Shown in pieces: positions 8,411-19,817 of a stretch of 64,000 bases of DNA. Under the pieces are notes generated by a model, which was not told where the DNA came from, searched no databases, and saw only the letters and a list, made by a program, of their open reading frames with translations. Positions within the stretch are counted from its first letter, which is position 1, and every line of letters begins with the position of its first letter. The translations under genes and the position numbers were made by a program. Source of the stretch: Streptomyces galbus. GTDB taxonomy: Bacteria; Actinomycetota; Actinomycetes; Streptomycetales; Streptomycetaceae. The DNA lies in NCBI RefSeq assembly GCF_005280195.1, contig NZ_SZPR01000010.1, positions 124,001 to 188,000 of the forward strand, written 5' to 3'.

Positions 8411-8482
8411 GGTTCTTGGTAACACGCGGTGATCCACTCCGGCCAGGGTGCGGCGTCCGCCTGGCCTGGCCGGCGCGGCGGG

Positions 8483-8875
8483 TCAGCGCAGCGTGCCCAG
8501 GAAGGTCGTGCACGCCCGGGCGCACGCCCGGCAGGCCGCCGCCGCCTCCTCCGCGCCGGGGTAGGCGTCGAAGACGTGCGCGGTCTCCAGGCAGACGGTG
8601 CGGCACCACTCCAACTGGACGCGGATGCCGTCCTCGTCCTGGCGGTTCTCCTCGGACAGGACGCGGCACGTCGCGTCGCACACCTCGGCGCACATGATGC
8701 CCTTGCGCCGCGCCAGTTCCTGCTGTTCGGTTCCGTCCGGGTCCACGAGGCTCGCACGCACCGCGCAGGCGCGGGCACACTCGGTGCAGGCCTGTGCGCA
8801 CGCGAAGCGCTCCTCCAGGAACCGGAAGAGCTCCTGCTGGTCCTGCTGCTCCTGCTGGGATGTCGTCCGGGTCAC
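8483..8875 (-). CDS. Cys-rich four-helix-bundle copper-binding (Csp-like) protein
   Basis: The 130-residue protein holds twelve cysteines in C-x3-C and C-x2-C spacings along predicted helices (CAQACTECARAC, CAEVCDATC, CRTVC, CRACARAC). This is the signature of the DUF326/copper storage protein family, in which cysteines line a four-helix bundle and bind many Cu(I) ions. There is no Tat or Sec signal, so this would be a cytosolic form that buffers copper. The GTG at 8875 has a weak site (CGCAGG), so the start is not certain. No copper exporter or CsoR is adjacent. Confidence 0.82.
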   Translation of the reverse strand: MTRTTSQQEQQDQQELFRFLEERFACAQACTECARACAVRASLVDPDGTEQQELARRKGIMCAEVCDATCRVLSEENRQDEDGIRVQLEWCRTVCLETAHVFDAYPGAEEAAAACRACARACTTFLGTLR

Positions 8876-9063
8876 CCTGCGCGGGTAGCCGCCGCCCGCT
8901 GCCCCAAACCCCGGCGCCACGGCGGCGGATGCGGGCGTCGGACACCCCGGCAGGGTCGCCCGGCCGCACACCGTGCGCGGCGGCGCGGGGACGGTGCGTG
9001 ACACCGCACGCAGCAGTCACCCCGACCGCGATTCGCGCCCGATTCAGGGGGTATTGCACCGGT

Positions 9064-9429
9064 ATGACTAGCGCATCCATGCAACTGGCCGCCCCCAGCG
9101 GTCTGCTCAGTCTCGGGCTGTTCCTCGTCGCCATGGCCCTGCTGGGGTTGCTGGGCGGCGGCTTCTGGCTGGGCTACCGGGTCAAGATGAACGAGTCGCC
9201 GCGGCCGCGTCCCGAGGAGCAGCCGCAGTTGCCGCCGGAGGGCCCGGTCCACGAGGTCCGTGAGAACCGTGAGCCCGACGACGTCCCGCGGATACCGAAG
9301 GGCGAACGCCCGCTCACCCCGTACGAACTGACCAACATGCGGACCCGGACGAGCACGTCGACGACCCGGCCGCGCTGGAGCAAGGGCAGCAGCGGGTCGT
9401 TCGGCGGCGGCGGTCTGGGCGCGCACTGA
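9064..9429 (+). CDS. DUF6479-like small membrane protein
   Basis: A 121-residue protein with one N-terminal membrane helix (about residues 12-38, LLSLGLFLVAMALLGLLGGG), a proline- and arginine-rich linker, the conserved-looking block EVRENREPDDVPR and PLTPYELTNM, and a low-complexity Ser/Gly tail. I believe this is the DUF6479 family known from Streptomyces, with no assigned function. The start is the ATG at 9064, just upstream of the hydrophobic segment; no good ribosome site is visible (GGGTATTGCACCGGT). It stands alone between two genes on the other strand. Confidence 0.72.
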   Translation: MTSASMQLAAPSGLLSLGLFLVAMALLGLLGGGFWLGYRVKMNESPRPRPEEQPQLPPEGPVHEVRENREPDDVPRIPKGERPLTPYELTNMRTRTSTSTTRPRWSKGSSGSFGGGGLGAH

Positions 9430-9465
9430 CCCCCGTCCGGCGCGGAGGCGGCGGGCTCCCGGTTC

Positions 9466-10338
9466 TCACCCGGCCGCCTCCGCGACGGCGAGTGCCTGCC
9501 GCGCGTACGGGCGGCCGAACAGCACGGTGTGCACGAGCAGGGGGAAGAGCTGGTGCAGGCCGATCCTGTCGCGCCAGCCGTCCGCGAGGGGTGCGGTCTC
9601 CTGGTAGCCGTCGAGCACCCGGTCCAGGTGGGGGCAGCCGAACAGGTGGAGCATCGCCAGGTCGGTCTCGCGGTGGGCGCCGTGCGCGGCGGGGTCGACG
9701 AGCCAGGCGCGGCCGTCGGCGTCCCACAGGACGTTGCCGTTCCAGAGGTCGCCGTGCAGCCGCGCCGGGGGCTCGGCGGGCCCGGCCAGGCCGGGCAGCC
9801 GTGCGCACAGCCGCTCCAGCACGGCCGCCTCGCGGGGACGGAGGCTGCCGGCGTCGACGGCGGTGCGCAGGTAGGGCAGCACCCGGTGCTCGGCGTACCA
9901 GGTCGGCCAGTCGTCGCCGGGGACGTTGCGCATCGGCGCGCGTCCGATGGCCGCCTCGCGCGGACCGCCCGGCGGCGGGGCGCCGAACGCCGGGGCGCCG
10001 GCGGCGTGCAGCGCGGCCAGCTCGCGGCCGAGGCGGACGGCCCCCTGCGGTGTGGGCCGCCCGTCGGGCACCCGGTCCGTGACCAGCCAGTGCTCCTCGG
10101 AGCCGTGCACGGCGGGCACGGGGACGGCGTCCGCCCGGGCCAGCCAGCGCAGCCCGGCCGCCTCGGCCCGTACGGCGTCCGGGCCGTCCCCCCGCTTCAC
10201 GACGACCGTGCGCCCGTCGTCCAGGTCGACCTCGTGCACGGCCGTGGAGAGCGGGCGGTGGCGCAGGGCGCGGGCAGAGGCGAGGCGGGCGGCCGCGGCG
10301 AGGGGGCCGTCGGCGGCGGGGAGCGGACCGTGGGGCAC
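9466..10338 (-). CDS. Fructosamine kinase family protein
   Basis: A 290-residue APH-like kinase of the fructosamine-3-kinase family, which phosphorylates glycated amines so that the sugar can leave the protein. Landmarks are the lysine strand TVVVKRGD, the catalytic loop RLHGDLWNGNVLW, the metal-binding AWLVDPAAHGAHRETDLAML and the end motif LHQLFPLLVHTVLFG. The start is GTG at 10338. It has no ribosome site but a TAGCCT hexamer seven bases upstream, so the message is probably leaderless. Divergent from ppk2, with a 101-base shared promoter region. Confidence 0.87.
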   Translation of the reverse strand: MPHGPLPAADGPLAAAARLASARALRHRPLSTAVHEVDLDDGRTVVVKRGDGPDAVRAEAAGLRWLARADAVPVPAVHGSEEHWLVTDRVPDGRPTPQGAVRLGRELAALHAAGAPAFGAPPPGGPREAAIGRAPMRNVPGDDWPTWYAEHRVLPYLRTAVDAGSLRPREAAVLERLCARLPGLAGPAEPPARLHGDLWNGNVLWDADGRAWLVDPAAHGAHRETDLAMLHLFGCPHLDRVLDGYQETAPLADGWRDRIGLHQLFPLLVHTVLFGRPYARQALAVAEAAG

Positions 10339-10345
10339 GGCGCCC

Positions 10346-10351
10346 AGGCTA
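10346..10351 (-). promoter_or_regulatory. -10 hexamer of the fructosamine kinase gene (leaderless)
   Basis: On the minus strand TAGCCT ends seven bases before the GTG, which places the predicted transcription start on the start codon. Confidence 0.55.
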
Positions 10352-10395
10352 GGGGGTGTCGAGTCGTGCGTGTCGCGGATCCGCGTCGGGCTTCC

Positions 10396-10401
10396 TACAC
10401 T
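10396..10401 (+). promoter_or_regulatory. -10 hexamer of the PPK2 gene
   Basis: TACACT, preceded by CTTCC, lies 38 bases before the PPK2 start codon, so this transcript would have a leader of about 30 bases with its own ribosome site (GAGGGGAG). No clear -35 is seen. Confidence 0.45.
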
Positions 10402-10439
10402 GCGAGCTCCAGCGGATCGCGGCGAGGGGAGTCGGGCAC

Positions 10440-11243
10440 ATGGCCGAGCACAAGGCGCCGAAGCTGTCGGGCAAGGTCTACGAGAGCGAACTGCTGCGAC
10501 TGCAGATGGAGTTGGTCAAGCTCCAGGAGTGGGTGCGGGCCGAGGGCAAGCGCCTGGTCGTGGTGTTCGAGGGGCGTGACGCGGCCGGCAAGGGCGGCAC
10601 CATCAAGCGGGTCACCGAGCACCTCAACCCACGCGTCGCGCGCATCGCCGCCCTGCCGAAGCCGACCGAGCGCCAGCGCAGCCAGTGGTACTTCCAGCGC
10701 TACGTCGAGCAGTTGCCGGCCGGCGGGGAGATCGTGCTGTTCGACCGCTCCTGGTACAACCGGGCCGGGGTGGAGCACGTGATGGGCTTCTGCACGAAGG
10801 GTGAGCACCAGCTCTTCCTGCGCCAGTGCCCGATCTTCGAGCGGATGCTGGTCGAGGACGGGATCCTGCTGCGCAAGTACTGGTTCTCGGTCAGCGACAC
10901 CGAGCAGCAGGAGCGCTTCCGCAAGCGGCTGGAGGACCCGCTGCGCCGGTGGAAGCTGTCCGCCATGGACCTGGAGTCCATCACCCGCTGGGAGGCGTAC
11001 TCGCGGGCCAAGGACGAGATGATGGTCCACACCGACATCCCCGAGGCGCCCTGGTACCACGTGGAGAGCGACGACAAGAAGCGGGCGCGGCTGAACATGA
11101 TCGCGCACCTGCTGGACTCGGTGCCCTACCGCGAGGTCCCGCCGGCGGTCCTCGACCTCCCGGAGCGGCCCGAGTCGACCGGGTACGTGCGCACCCCTCG
11201 CGACCTGCAGACCTACGTCCCGGACCACGCAGCGACCTTGTGA
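10440..11243 (+). CDS. ppk2: Polyphosphate kinase 2
   Basis: A single-domain PPK2 of 267 residues. It moves phosphate between polyphosphate and nucleoside phosphates. The Walker A is GRDAAGKGG (residues 45-53). The Walker B is LFDRSWYNRAG around residue 102, followed by the lid RWKLSAMDLES. Single-domain PPK2 proteins of this length with a leading helical segment (KVYESELLRLQMELVKLQEW) are usually class I, working on ADP/GDP, but the class cannot be read with certainty. It could regenerate NTPs under starvation, which fits the phosphoketolase and RpiB genes close by. Confidence 0.93.
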   Translation: MAEHKAPKLSGKVYESELLRLQMELVKLQEWVRAEGKRLVVVFEGRDAAGKGGTIKRVTEHLNPRVARIAALPKPTERQRSQWYFQRYVEQLPAGGEIVLFDRSWYNRAGVEHVMGFCTKGEHQLFLRQCPIFERMLVEDGILLRKYWFSVSDTEQQERFRKRLEDPLRRWKLSAMDLESITRWEAYSRAKDEMMVHTDIPEAPWYHVESDDKKRARLNMIAHLLDSVPYREVPPAVLDLPERPESTGYVRTPRDLQTYVPDHAATL

Positions 11244-11507
11244 GGGCCGCGGACCCCCTTGTCCGGCCGGGCAGGCCGCGACGCCCGGGCGGGCCGCGCC
11301 GGGTGAGCCGGGGGCGGCCGGCCCTGGTGGCGCCCGGGGTCGGTGTGGTGTCCTGGAAGCAGGACGGGTAGGACGGCGCCGGACCACGAGGGGAAGCGGC
11401 CGCCGGCCGCGCCGTCGCGGCCCGCGACGAGCGAGTGTCCTCCCGCCCGCCACGCGGCGCCGACCCCGACCTCGCACCCGTGTCGGCCCGCCGCAAGGAG
11501 GTGGCCC

Positions 11508-12872
11508 ATGCGGTTCGTGGACCGGACGGAGGCGGGACGCCTGCTCGCCCGGAGGCTGGAGCACCTGCGGGGCCGGGACGTGGTGGTCCTGGGCCTGGCG
11601 CCGGGCGGGATGCCCGTCGCCAGGGAAGTGGCCCGGCACCTCGGCGCGGCCCTGGACGTCCTCGTGGTGCGCGCGCTGGGCGTGCCCTGGCAGCCGGAGC
11701 TGGCCTTCGGCGCCGTGGGGGAACACGGGATGCGCGTCCTGGACGACGACGTGATCCGGCACGTCGCCCTGGCCGCGGAGGACCAGCGGGCCGTGGAGCG
11801 CGCCGAACGCGCCGAGGTCGCCCGGCTCACCCGCCGCTACCGCGGGGAGCGGGCGCCCGAGCCGGTGGCCGGGCGCACGGTCGTGGTCACGGACGAGGGC
11901 ATGGCCGACGGGGTCACCGCGTCGGCGGCCTGCCGGGCCGTCCGCGCACGCGGCGCCGTCCACGTCCTGCTGGCCGTGCCGGTCGCTCCCGAACGCGCCC
12001 TGGCCCGGCTGCGTCCGGTGGCCGACCAGGTGGTCTGCCTGCAGCCCCTGCGCCACCTCGGCTCGGTGGGCGCCTGGTACCGCTCCTTCCCCCGCGTCGA
12101 GGACGACACGGTGCCCGGCCCGCCCGCCCGGCCGCTGCGGGAGCAGCCCGGCACGCCGGCCGCCGCGGACGCGCCCACGGCACCGTCCGGGACGGCGCAC
12201 GGGGACGCCCGCGCCGAGGCGGTGGAGAAGGACGTGCCCGCCGGGCCGGTGCGGCTGCGGGCCCGGCTCACCGTGCCGGACGCGGCGTACGGCCTGGTCG
12301 TGCTCGCCCACGGCGACTGCGTCGGCGGCGCCACCGCGTGCGACTGCCCCGGCCACCGGCGCGTCGCCGCCCTGCTGGTCCGGGCCGGCCTGGGCACGCT
12401 GCTGCTCGACCTGGTGACCCGGGACGAGGCCCGCGACCGGCACCTGCCGTTCGACATCGTGCTGCTCGCCCGCCGGCTGCGGGCGGCGACCCGGTGGGCG
12501 CGCGACGAGACGCGGCTTCCGGTGGCGTACTTCGGTTCCGGCACGGCGGCCGCGGCGGCGCTGGAGGCCGTGGCGCTCGATCCCGGTATCCGTGCCGTCG
12601 TCGGCTGCGGCGGCCGCCCCGACCTGGCCCGTCCGGCCACGCTGGCCGCCGTCCACGTCCCCACGCTGCTCGCGGTCGGCGCCCGGGACACCCGGATCCT
12701 GTGCCTCAACCGGCTCGCCGCGGACTGGATGCACTGCGAGCACCGGGTCGCCGTGCTCCCCGGTGCCGGGTCCGTGCCGGAGGACCCCGCCGCACGCGAC
12801 GAGGTCGCCCGGCTGGCCGGGGAGTGGGTCACGGCCCACCTCGGGGCCGCGCGGGGCACACCCGTCGGCTGA
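11508..12872 (+). CDS. Phosphoribosyltransferase / alpha-beta hydrolase fusion with degenerate active sites
   Basis: Residues 1-205 form a type I phosphoribosyltransferase and residues 245-454 a dienelactone-hydrolase-like domain. This fusion is common in actinobacterial stress clusters. Here nearly every key residue is changed. The pyrophosphate loop reads GLAPGGMPV instead of GLPRGGVPV, and VVRALG replaces VVRKLG. The PRPP loop is TDEGMADG instead of VDDGIATG. The hydrolase elbow is FGSGTA instead of FGASTG. The usual PGATHLFEE histidine segment is PGAGSVPED. The overall length and flanking sequence are kept, and the ribosome site (CAAGGAGGTGGCCC) is strong, so it is expressed and probably a pseudoenzyme. 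Confidence 0.85.
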   Translation: MRFVDRTEAGRLLARRLEHLRGRDVVVLGLAPGGMPVAREVARHLGAALDVLVVRALGVPWQPELAFGAVGEHGMRVLDDDVIRHVALAAEDQRAVERAERAEVARLTRRYRGERAPEPVAGRTVVVTDEGMADGVTASAACRAVRARGAVHVLLAVPVAPERALARLRPVADQVVCLQPLRHLGSVGAWYRSFPRVEDDTVPGPPARPLREQPGTPAAADAPTAPSGTAHGDARAEAVEKDVPAGPVRLRARLTVPDAAYGLVVLAHGDCVGGATACDCPGHRRVAALLVRAGLGTLLLDLVTRDEARDRHLPFDIVLLARRLRAATRWARDETRLPVAYFGSGTAAAAALEAVALDPGIRAVVGCGGRPDLARPATLAAVHVPTLLAVGARDTRILCLNRLAADWMHCEHRVAVLPGAGSVPEDPAARDEVARLAGEWVTAHLGAARGTPVG

Positions 12873-12876
12873 GGAC

Positions 12877-12895
12877 GGCCCCGGCGGCCGGGGCC
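12877..12895. terminator. Bidirectional hairpin between the fusion gene and phosphoketolase
   Basis: GGCCCCGG-CGG-CCGGGGCC forms an 8-bp stem with a 3-base loop, four bases after the stop of the fusion gene and in front of the convergent phosphoketolase stop. No U-tract follows, as is usual in Streptomyces. Confidence 0.6.
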
Positions 12896-12922
12896 CGGTG
12901 GGTCGGGTCAGCCCTCCCGGCT

Positions 12923-15307
12923 TCAGCCCTCCCAGCTCCAGTCGGCGACCTCGGGCAGGTCGGTGCCGTGCTCGCGGATCCAGTCGCGGTGGCGCAGCCG
13001 GGTGTCCTCCATCCGCTGGCGTACGCCCGCGGCGCGCACCGCGAGCCCGGGGACGCGGTCGATGACGTCCATGACGAGGCGGTAGCGGTCGAGGTCGTTG
13101 CCGACGACCATGTCGAACGGGGTCGTCGTGGTGCCGACCTCCTTGTAGCCGCGCACGTGCAGGTGGCCGTGGCCGGTGCGGCGGTAGGCGAGGCGGTGGA
13201 TGAGCCACGGGTAGCCGTGGTACGCGAAGATGACCGGCCGGTCGGCGGTGAACAGCCCGTCGTACTCGAAGTCGCTCATGCCGTGCGGGTGTTCCCCGGC
13301 GGGCAGCAGCCGGGCGATGTCGACGACGTTGACCACGCGCACCGCCAGGTCGGGCAGGTGACGGCGGAGGAGCTGGGCGGCGGCCAGGACCTCCAGGGTG
13401 GGGACGTCACCGGCGCAGGCGAGGACCACGTCGGGTTCCCGGTCGCCGGTCTCGGTGCCGGCCCACTCCCAGATGCCCGCGCCGCGCGCGCAGTGCACCC
13501 GGGCCTGGTCCAGGGTCAGCCAGTCGAAGGAGGGCTGTTTCCCGGCCACGACGACGTTGACGTAGTCGCGGCTGCGCAGTGCGTGGTCGGCCACGCACAG
13601 CAGGGTGTTGGCGTCCGGCGGCAGGTAGACCCGTACGGCCTCGGGGCTCTTGTTGAGGACGTGGTCGACGAAGCCGGGGTCCTGGTGGGAGAAGCCGTTG
13701 TGGTCCTGGCGCCAGACGTGCGAGGTGAGCAGGTAGTTGAGGGAGGCGACGGGCGCGCGCCAGGGCAGCCGGCGGGTGACGCGCAGCCACTTGATGTGCT
13801 GGTTGACCATCGAGTCGACGATGTGCACGAACGCCTCGTAGCAGGAGAACAGTCCGTGCCGGCCGGTCAGCAGGTAGCCCTCCAGCCAGCCCTGGCAGGT
13901 GTGTTCGGAGAGGATCTCCATCACGCGGCCGTGCCGGTCGAGGTGTTCGTCGACCTCGAGGGTCTGTGCCTGCCACGCCTTGCCGCTGGCGGTGTAGACG
14001 GCCTGGAGCCGGTTGGAGGCGGTCTCGTCGGGGCCGACGAGGCGGAAGTCGCGGCGGTCGGCGGTGGCGCGCATGACGTCCTCGAGCAGGTCGCCGAGGA
14101 CGCGGGTGGGTTCGTGCAGGGTGGTGCCGGGCTTGTCGACGGCCACGGCGTAGGTGTCCAGGTCGGGCATCGGCAGCGTGCGCAGCAGCAGGCCGCCGTT
14201 GGCGTGCGGGGTGGCGCCCAGGCGGCGGGTGCCGGCGGGGACGCAGGCGACGACCTCGGGGCGGGGCGCGCCGTGCTCGTCGAAGAGTTCCCCGGGCCGG
14301 TAGGAGCGCAGCCACGCCTCGAGTTGGCGCAGGTGCTCGGGGTTGTCGCGGACCGCGGCCAGCGGGACCTGGTGGGCCCGCCAGGTGCCCTCGACGGGCA
14401 GGCCGTCGACCTCGGCGGGCCCGGTCCAGCCCTTGGGGGTGCGCAGCACGATCACCGGCCAGCGGGGCCGCTCGGCGGCGCGGCCCTCGCGGGCGGCGCG
14501 CTGGACGGCGGCGATGCGGTCCAGGGCGGTGTCCATCGCCTCCGCCATCGCCCGGTGCACGGCGGCGGGGTCGTCGCCGGTGACGTGGAGGGGGTCGTGG
14601 CCGTAGCCGCGCAGCAGCTCGTCGAGTTCGGGCTCGGGGAGGCGGGCGAGCACGGTCGGGTTGGCGATCTTGTAGCCGTTGAGGTGGAGGATCGGCAGGA
14701 CCGCGCCGTCGTGGACGGGGTCGAGGAACTTGTTGGAGTGCCAGGACGCGGCCAGCGGTCCCGTCTCGGCCTCGCCGTCGCCGATGACGCAGGCCACGAC
14801 CAGGCCGGGGTTGTCGAAGGCGGCCCCGTAGGCGTGCGAGAGGGAGTAGCCGAGCTCGCCGCCCTCGTGGATGGAGCCGGGCGTCTCGGGCGCGACGTGG
14901 CTGGGCACGCCGCCCGGGAAGGAGAACTGCTTGAACAGCCGGGCCATGCCGGCGGCGTCCTGCGGGACGTCCGGGTAGATCTCGCTGTACGACCCCTCCA
15001 GCCAGGAGTTGGCGACCACGGCCGGCCCGCCGTGCCCGGGCCCCCACACGCACAGCGCGTCCAGGTCGCGGGCCTTGATCACGCGGTTGAGGTGGGTGTG
15101 CACGAGGTTGAGACCGGGTGAGGTGCCCCAGTGACCGAGCAGGCGGGGCTTGACGTGTTCGGGGCGCAGCGGCTCGGTGAGGAGCGGGTTGGCCATGAGG
15201 TAGATCTGGCCGACGGACAGGTAGTTCGCGGCGCGCCAGTGGGCGTCGAGCGTCCTCAGTTCGTCGTCGGTGAGCACGGTGGACGCCTGCCGGGGGTCGA
15301 CGGACAT
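12923..15307 (-). CDS. xfp: Phosphoketolase (xylulose-5-P/fructose-6-P)
   Basis: A full-length 794-residue thiamine-diphosphate enzyme that splits xylulose 5-phosphate or fructose 6-phosphate with phosphate, giving acetyl phosphate. The family signatures are present: [20 protein letters not shown] near residue 60, [20 protein letters not shown], the ThDP motif [20 protein letters not shown], and later [13 protein letters not shown]. The ATG at 15307 has GGAAGGG seven bases upstream. RpiB follows upstream in the same direction and would supply pentose phosphates. No acetate kinase is in the window, so the fate of acetyl phosphate is decided elsewhere. Confidence 0.95.
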   Translation of the reverse strand: MSVDPRQASTVLTDDELRTLDAHWRAANYLSVGQIYLMANPLLTEPLRPEHVKPRLLGHWGTSPGLNLVHTHLNRVIKARDLDALCVWGPGHGGPAVVANSWLEGSYSEIYPDVPQDAAGMARLFKQFSFPGGVPSHVAPETPGSIHEGGELGYSLSHAYGAAFDNPGLVVACVIGDGEAETGPLAASWHSNKFLDPVHDGAVLPILHLNGYKIANPTVLARLPEPELDELLRGYGHDPLHVTGDDPAAVHRAMAEAMDTALDRIAAVQRAAREGRAAERPRWPVIVLRTPKGWTGPAEVDGLPVEGTWRAHQVPLAAVRDNPEHLRQLEAWLRSYRPGELFDEHGAPRPEVVACVPAGTRRLGATPHANGGLLLRTLPMPDLDTYAVAVDKPGTTLHEPTRVLGDLLEDVMRATADRRDFRLVGPDETASNRLQAVYTASGKAWQAQTLEVDEHLDRHGRVMEILSEHTCQGWLEGYLLTGRHGLFSCYEAFVHIVDSMVNQHIKWLRVTRRLPWRAPVASLNYLLTSHVWRQDHNGFSHQDPGFVDHVLNKSPEAVRVYLPPDANTLLCVADHALRSRDYVNVVVAGKQPSFDWLTLDQARVHCARGAGIWEWAGTETGDREPDVVLACAGDVPTLEVLAAAQLLRRHLPDLAVRVVNVVDIARLLPAGEHPHGMSDFEYDGLFTADRPVIFAYHGYPWLIHRLAYRRTGHGHLHVRGYKEVGTTTTPFDMVVGNDLDRYRLVMDVIDRVPGLAVRAAGVRQRMEDTRLRHRDWIREHGTDLPEVADWSWEG

Positions 15308-15446
15308 GCGGGTTCCCTTCCGGGTCGCGGTGCGGTGGGCGGGGTGCCGTGGCGCACCCGTCCACCCTCTCCCGCCCGCCGGGTACCCGACAGGACCGGT
15401 CGACCCATTCGGGCGACCCCGGCCGGCCCCGGCGGCGCCGTGCGGC

Positions 15447-15926
15447 TCAGGCGCCCCGCTCCCCCGGTCCCGCCTCGTCGGCCCGGGCCCGGTCCAGCCC
15501 GTTCACATGGGCCACATTGCCCCGGTCCTCCGGGTCCTCGCTCGGTCCGGCCGTGAACCAGGCGTCCAGGATCTCCTTCAGCAGCGGTCCCGAGGTCAGG
15601 CGCAGGCTGAGGGCGAGGACGTTGGCGTCGTTCCAGCGGCGGGCCCCGTCGGCCGTGGCGCCGTCGGTGCACAGCGCCGCCCGCACTCCGGGCACCTTGT
15701 TCGCGGCGATCGAGGCGCCCGTGCCGGTCCAGCAGCACACGACGGCCTGGTCGGCCCGCCCGTCGGCCACGTCCCGCGCGGCCCGCGCCGAGCACACGGC
15801 CCACTGGGGGTCGTCGCCGGGCGCCAGCGCCCCGTGGGTGAGCACGTCGTGCCCCCGCTCGCGCAACTCCGCGACCAGCGCGCGGGCGACGGGTTCGTCC
15901 ATGTCGGAGGAGACGGAGATCCGCAT
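15447..15926 (-). CDS. RpiB/LacAB-type sugar-phosphate isomerase
   Basis: A 159-residue member of the RpiB/LacA/LacB family, which isomerises ribulose 5-phosphate and ribose 5-phosphate or related sugars. The active-site cysteine segment [19 protein letters not shown] and the [13 protein letters not shown] helix fit. The canonical N-terminal AxDHAG is SSDMDE here, so the histidine of that motif is missing and the substrate may differ from true RpiB. The C-terminus carries an extra acidic tail of about 30 residues. A TAAGCT hexamer six bases before ATG 15926 and the absence of a ribosome site suggest a leaderless message. Confidence 0.85.
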   Translation of the reverse strand: MRISVSSDMDEPVARALVAELRERGHDVLTHGALAPGDDPQWAVCSARAARDVADGRADQAVVCCWTGTGASIAANKVPGVRAALCTDGATADGARRWNDANVLALSLRLTSGPLLKEILDAWFTAGPSEDPEDRGNVAHVNGLDRARADEAGPGERGA

Positions 15927-15932
15927 GCCGCG

Positions 15933-15938
15933 AGCTTA
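15933..15938 (-). promoter_or_regulatory. -10 hexamer of the RpiB-like gene (leaderless)
   Basis: TAAGCT on the minus strand lies six bases before the ATG. The gene has no ribosome site. Confidence 0.55.
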
Positions 15939-15975
15939 GGGGGTGCCCTGCTTCTCGGGCCGGGCGAGACACCCC

Positions 15976-16890
15976 TTAGGGGGTGTCGGACCGTGCGCTC
16001 GCGTCCGGCGTCGGCCGTCCGGTCCACACGCCGTCGGTCGTGCCGACCGGGTTGCCCGACGGGATCAGCCCGCTGTCGAGCACCGTCCTGGCCAGCGGGG
16101 CGAGCAGATCGGCGAGGCGTTGGGTGGGGGCGGCGCCGAGGGTCCGCCAGGGGCGGGCGGCCGCGGCGTCGGTCTCCGCCTCGATCCGGGCGCGCGCCGC
16201 CGCACCGGCCGCGGTGAGGCGTCCGTGGGCGTCGAGCCAGTCCCGCCCGCGCAGGTCCTCGACGGCCGTCCCCCAGGCGTCGGCGTCCCACTTGCGGCCC
16301 AGCCGCAGCAGGTCGGCGTCGGACTCCCCCGCGGCGACCTTGAGGACCATGGCGGCCACCGGTCCGACGCCGTGGGCGACGAGCACGGCGATGTGCCCGT
16401 CGCCGCGGTGCTCGCGCAGGGTCGTCAGGGCCTGCCAGAGCCGTACGTGGGGCAGGTCCGGCCGGTCCAGGGCCTGGTTGGCGCCCCCCAGCACCCGCCC
16501 CGCGGTGTCGGCGGCCTCGGCGGCCCGCCAGGCCAGGTCGGCGGCCTCCGTGAGGTCGGCGGAGGCGACGCGTCCGGCGCCGTACAGGCGGGTGAGGGCG
16601 GCGTCCATGGCCCGCCACCGGGCGGCGACGACCTCGGCCGGGTCGGCGTACCCCCAGGCGTCGGGCAGGGCGCCGGCCACGTGGGCCGGGTGGAAGACGT
16701 AGAAGGCACTGGTGACGACGGAGGCGGGCACGGGGCCGAGGGGCGCGGCGCGCAGCGCGAAGTAGCCCATCCAGAAGCCGCGCATCCCGAGGCCGTCCGC
16801 GGCCTCGCGGGCCTCGGGGCTGAAGTAGACCAGGTCGTGCACCGGTTCGCCGAGCTCCCACATCGTGCGTGCGACACCGTCGCCGTTCAC
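15976..16890 (-). CDS. SCO6745-like family protein (helix-turn-helix-like)
   Basis: A 304-residue cytosolic protein matching the SCO6745-type family of actinobacteria: MWELGEPVHDLVYFSPEAREA at the N-terminus, GFWMGYFALRAAPLGPV, FHPAHVAGALPD, and a C-terminal winged-helix-like half ending LLAPLARTVLDSGLIP. The family has been described as having MarR-like helix-turn-helix folds without known DNA targets. GTG at 16890 has GGAAGGGG upstream and is preferred over the internal ATG at 16863. The protein is helical and alanine-rich throughout, with no membrane segments. Confidence 0.72.
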   Translation of the reverse strand: MNGDGVARTMWELGEPVHDLVYFSPEAREAADGLGMRGFWMGYFALRAAPLGPVPASVVTSAFYVFHPAHVAGALPDAWGYADPAEVVAARWRAMDAALTRLYGAGRVASADLTEAADLAWRAAEAADTAGRVLGGANQALDRPDLPHVRLWQALTTLREHRGDGHIAVLVAHGVGPVAAMVLKVAAGESDADLLRLGRKWDADAWGTAVEDLRGRDWLDAHGRLTAAGAAARARIEAETDAAAARPWRTLGAAPTQRLADLLAPLARTVLDSGLIPSGNPVGTTDGVWTGRPTPDASARSDTP

Positions 16891-17012
16891 GTGCTGCCCC
16901 TTCCGTCGGCTCGTCCCTGCCGGGAGGCAGCATCTCCTATGACCACGGTCATAACAAGGGCGCCGCGTGTCGCAGGACCGGGCGACGGGCGAAGGGGCGA
17001 CGGGCGACGCGC

Positions 17013-17045
17013 GGTGGCCCCGGTCCGTGGAGGACCGGGGCCACC
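17013..17045 (-). terminator. Strong hairpin downstream of katG
   Basis: A perfect 14-bp stem (arms 17013-17026 and 17032-17045, GGTGGCCCCGGTCC and its complement) with a 5-base loop lies 41 bases past the katG stop. It is the strongest terminator-like hairpin I see in the window. Confidence 0.75.
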
Positions 17046-17085
17046 GGTGTCACGTGGTGCCCGCCGCGACGGCGGGACGCCGGGA

Positions 17086-19344
<2,259 letters not shown>

Positions 19345-19353
19345 TCACTGTGC

Positions 19354-19791
19354 TCAGGAGCGGTGGGCGGTGGAGCAGTCGGGGCACAGGCCCCAGTAGA
19401 TGACCTCGGCCTCGTCGATCGCGAAACCGTGGGCGTCGGAGGCGGTCAGGCAGGGCGCGTCGCCGACCGCGCAGTCGACATCGGCGACGGCACCGCACGC
19501 GCGGCACAGCACGTGGTGGTGGTTGTCGCCCACACGGCCCTCGAACCGGGCGGGGCTGCCGGCCGGTTCGATCCGGCGTATCAGTCCGGCCGCGGTGAGC
19601 GCGTGCAGCGCCTCGTACACGGCCTGGACGGAGATGTGCCCCACGCGCTCGCGCACACCGGTGGCGATGGCCTCGACACCGAGGTGGTCGCCCTTGCGGA
19701 CGGTCTCGAGCAGCGCGACACGGGCGGCCGTCACCCGCAGGCCGGCACCGCGCAACTCGTCGGCGGTGGACGGGGACTGGGGTGCGGTCAT
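19354..19791 (-). CDS. furA: Fur-family regulator of the catalase operon
   Basis: A 145-residue Fur-family protein (FurA/CatR/FurS type), a redox-sensing repressor of its own operon. A winged helix spans residues 15-75 (LRVTAARVALLETV, SVQAVYEALHALTAAGLI). The metal and redox sites HHH (91-93), C96-x2-C99 and C136-x2-C139 are complete. ATG at 19791 (MTAPQSP) with AAGGG upstream is chosen; an in-frame start at 19827 would add an atypical Cys-containing segment. The gene precedes katG in the same operon. A perfect 8-base inverted repeat 27 bases upstream is the likely operator. Confidence 0.92.
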   Translation of the reverse strand: MTAPQSPSTADELRGAGLRVTAARVALLETVRKGDHLGVEAIATGVRERVGHISVQAVYEALHALTAAGLIRRIEPAGSPARFEGRVGDNHHHVLCRACGAVADVDCAVGDAPCLTASDAHGFAIDEAEVIYWGLCPDCSTAHRS

Positions 19792-19817
19792 GCCCGCGAC
19801 CCTTCCACATAAACACG

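Noticed and set aside
11435..15121. A very long plus-strand open frame of over 1,200 codons
   Set aside because: It is an artefact of high GC. It runs over the fusion gene in another phase and antisense to phosphoketolase, both of which have clear motifs and ribosome sites.
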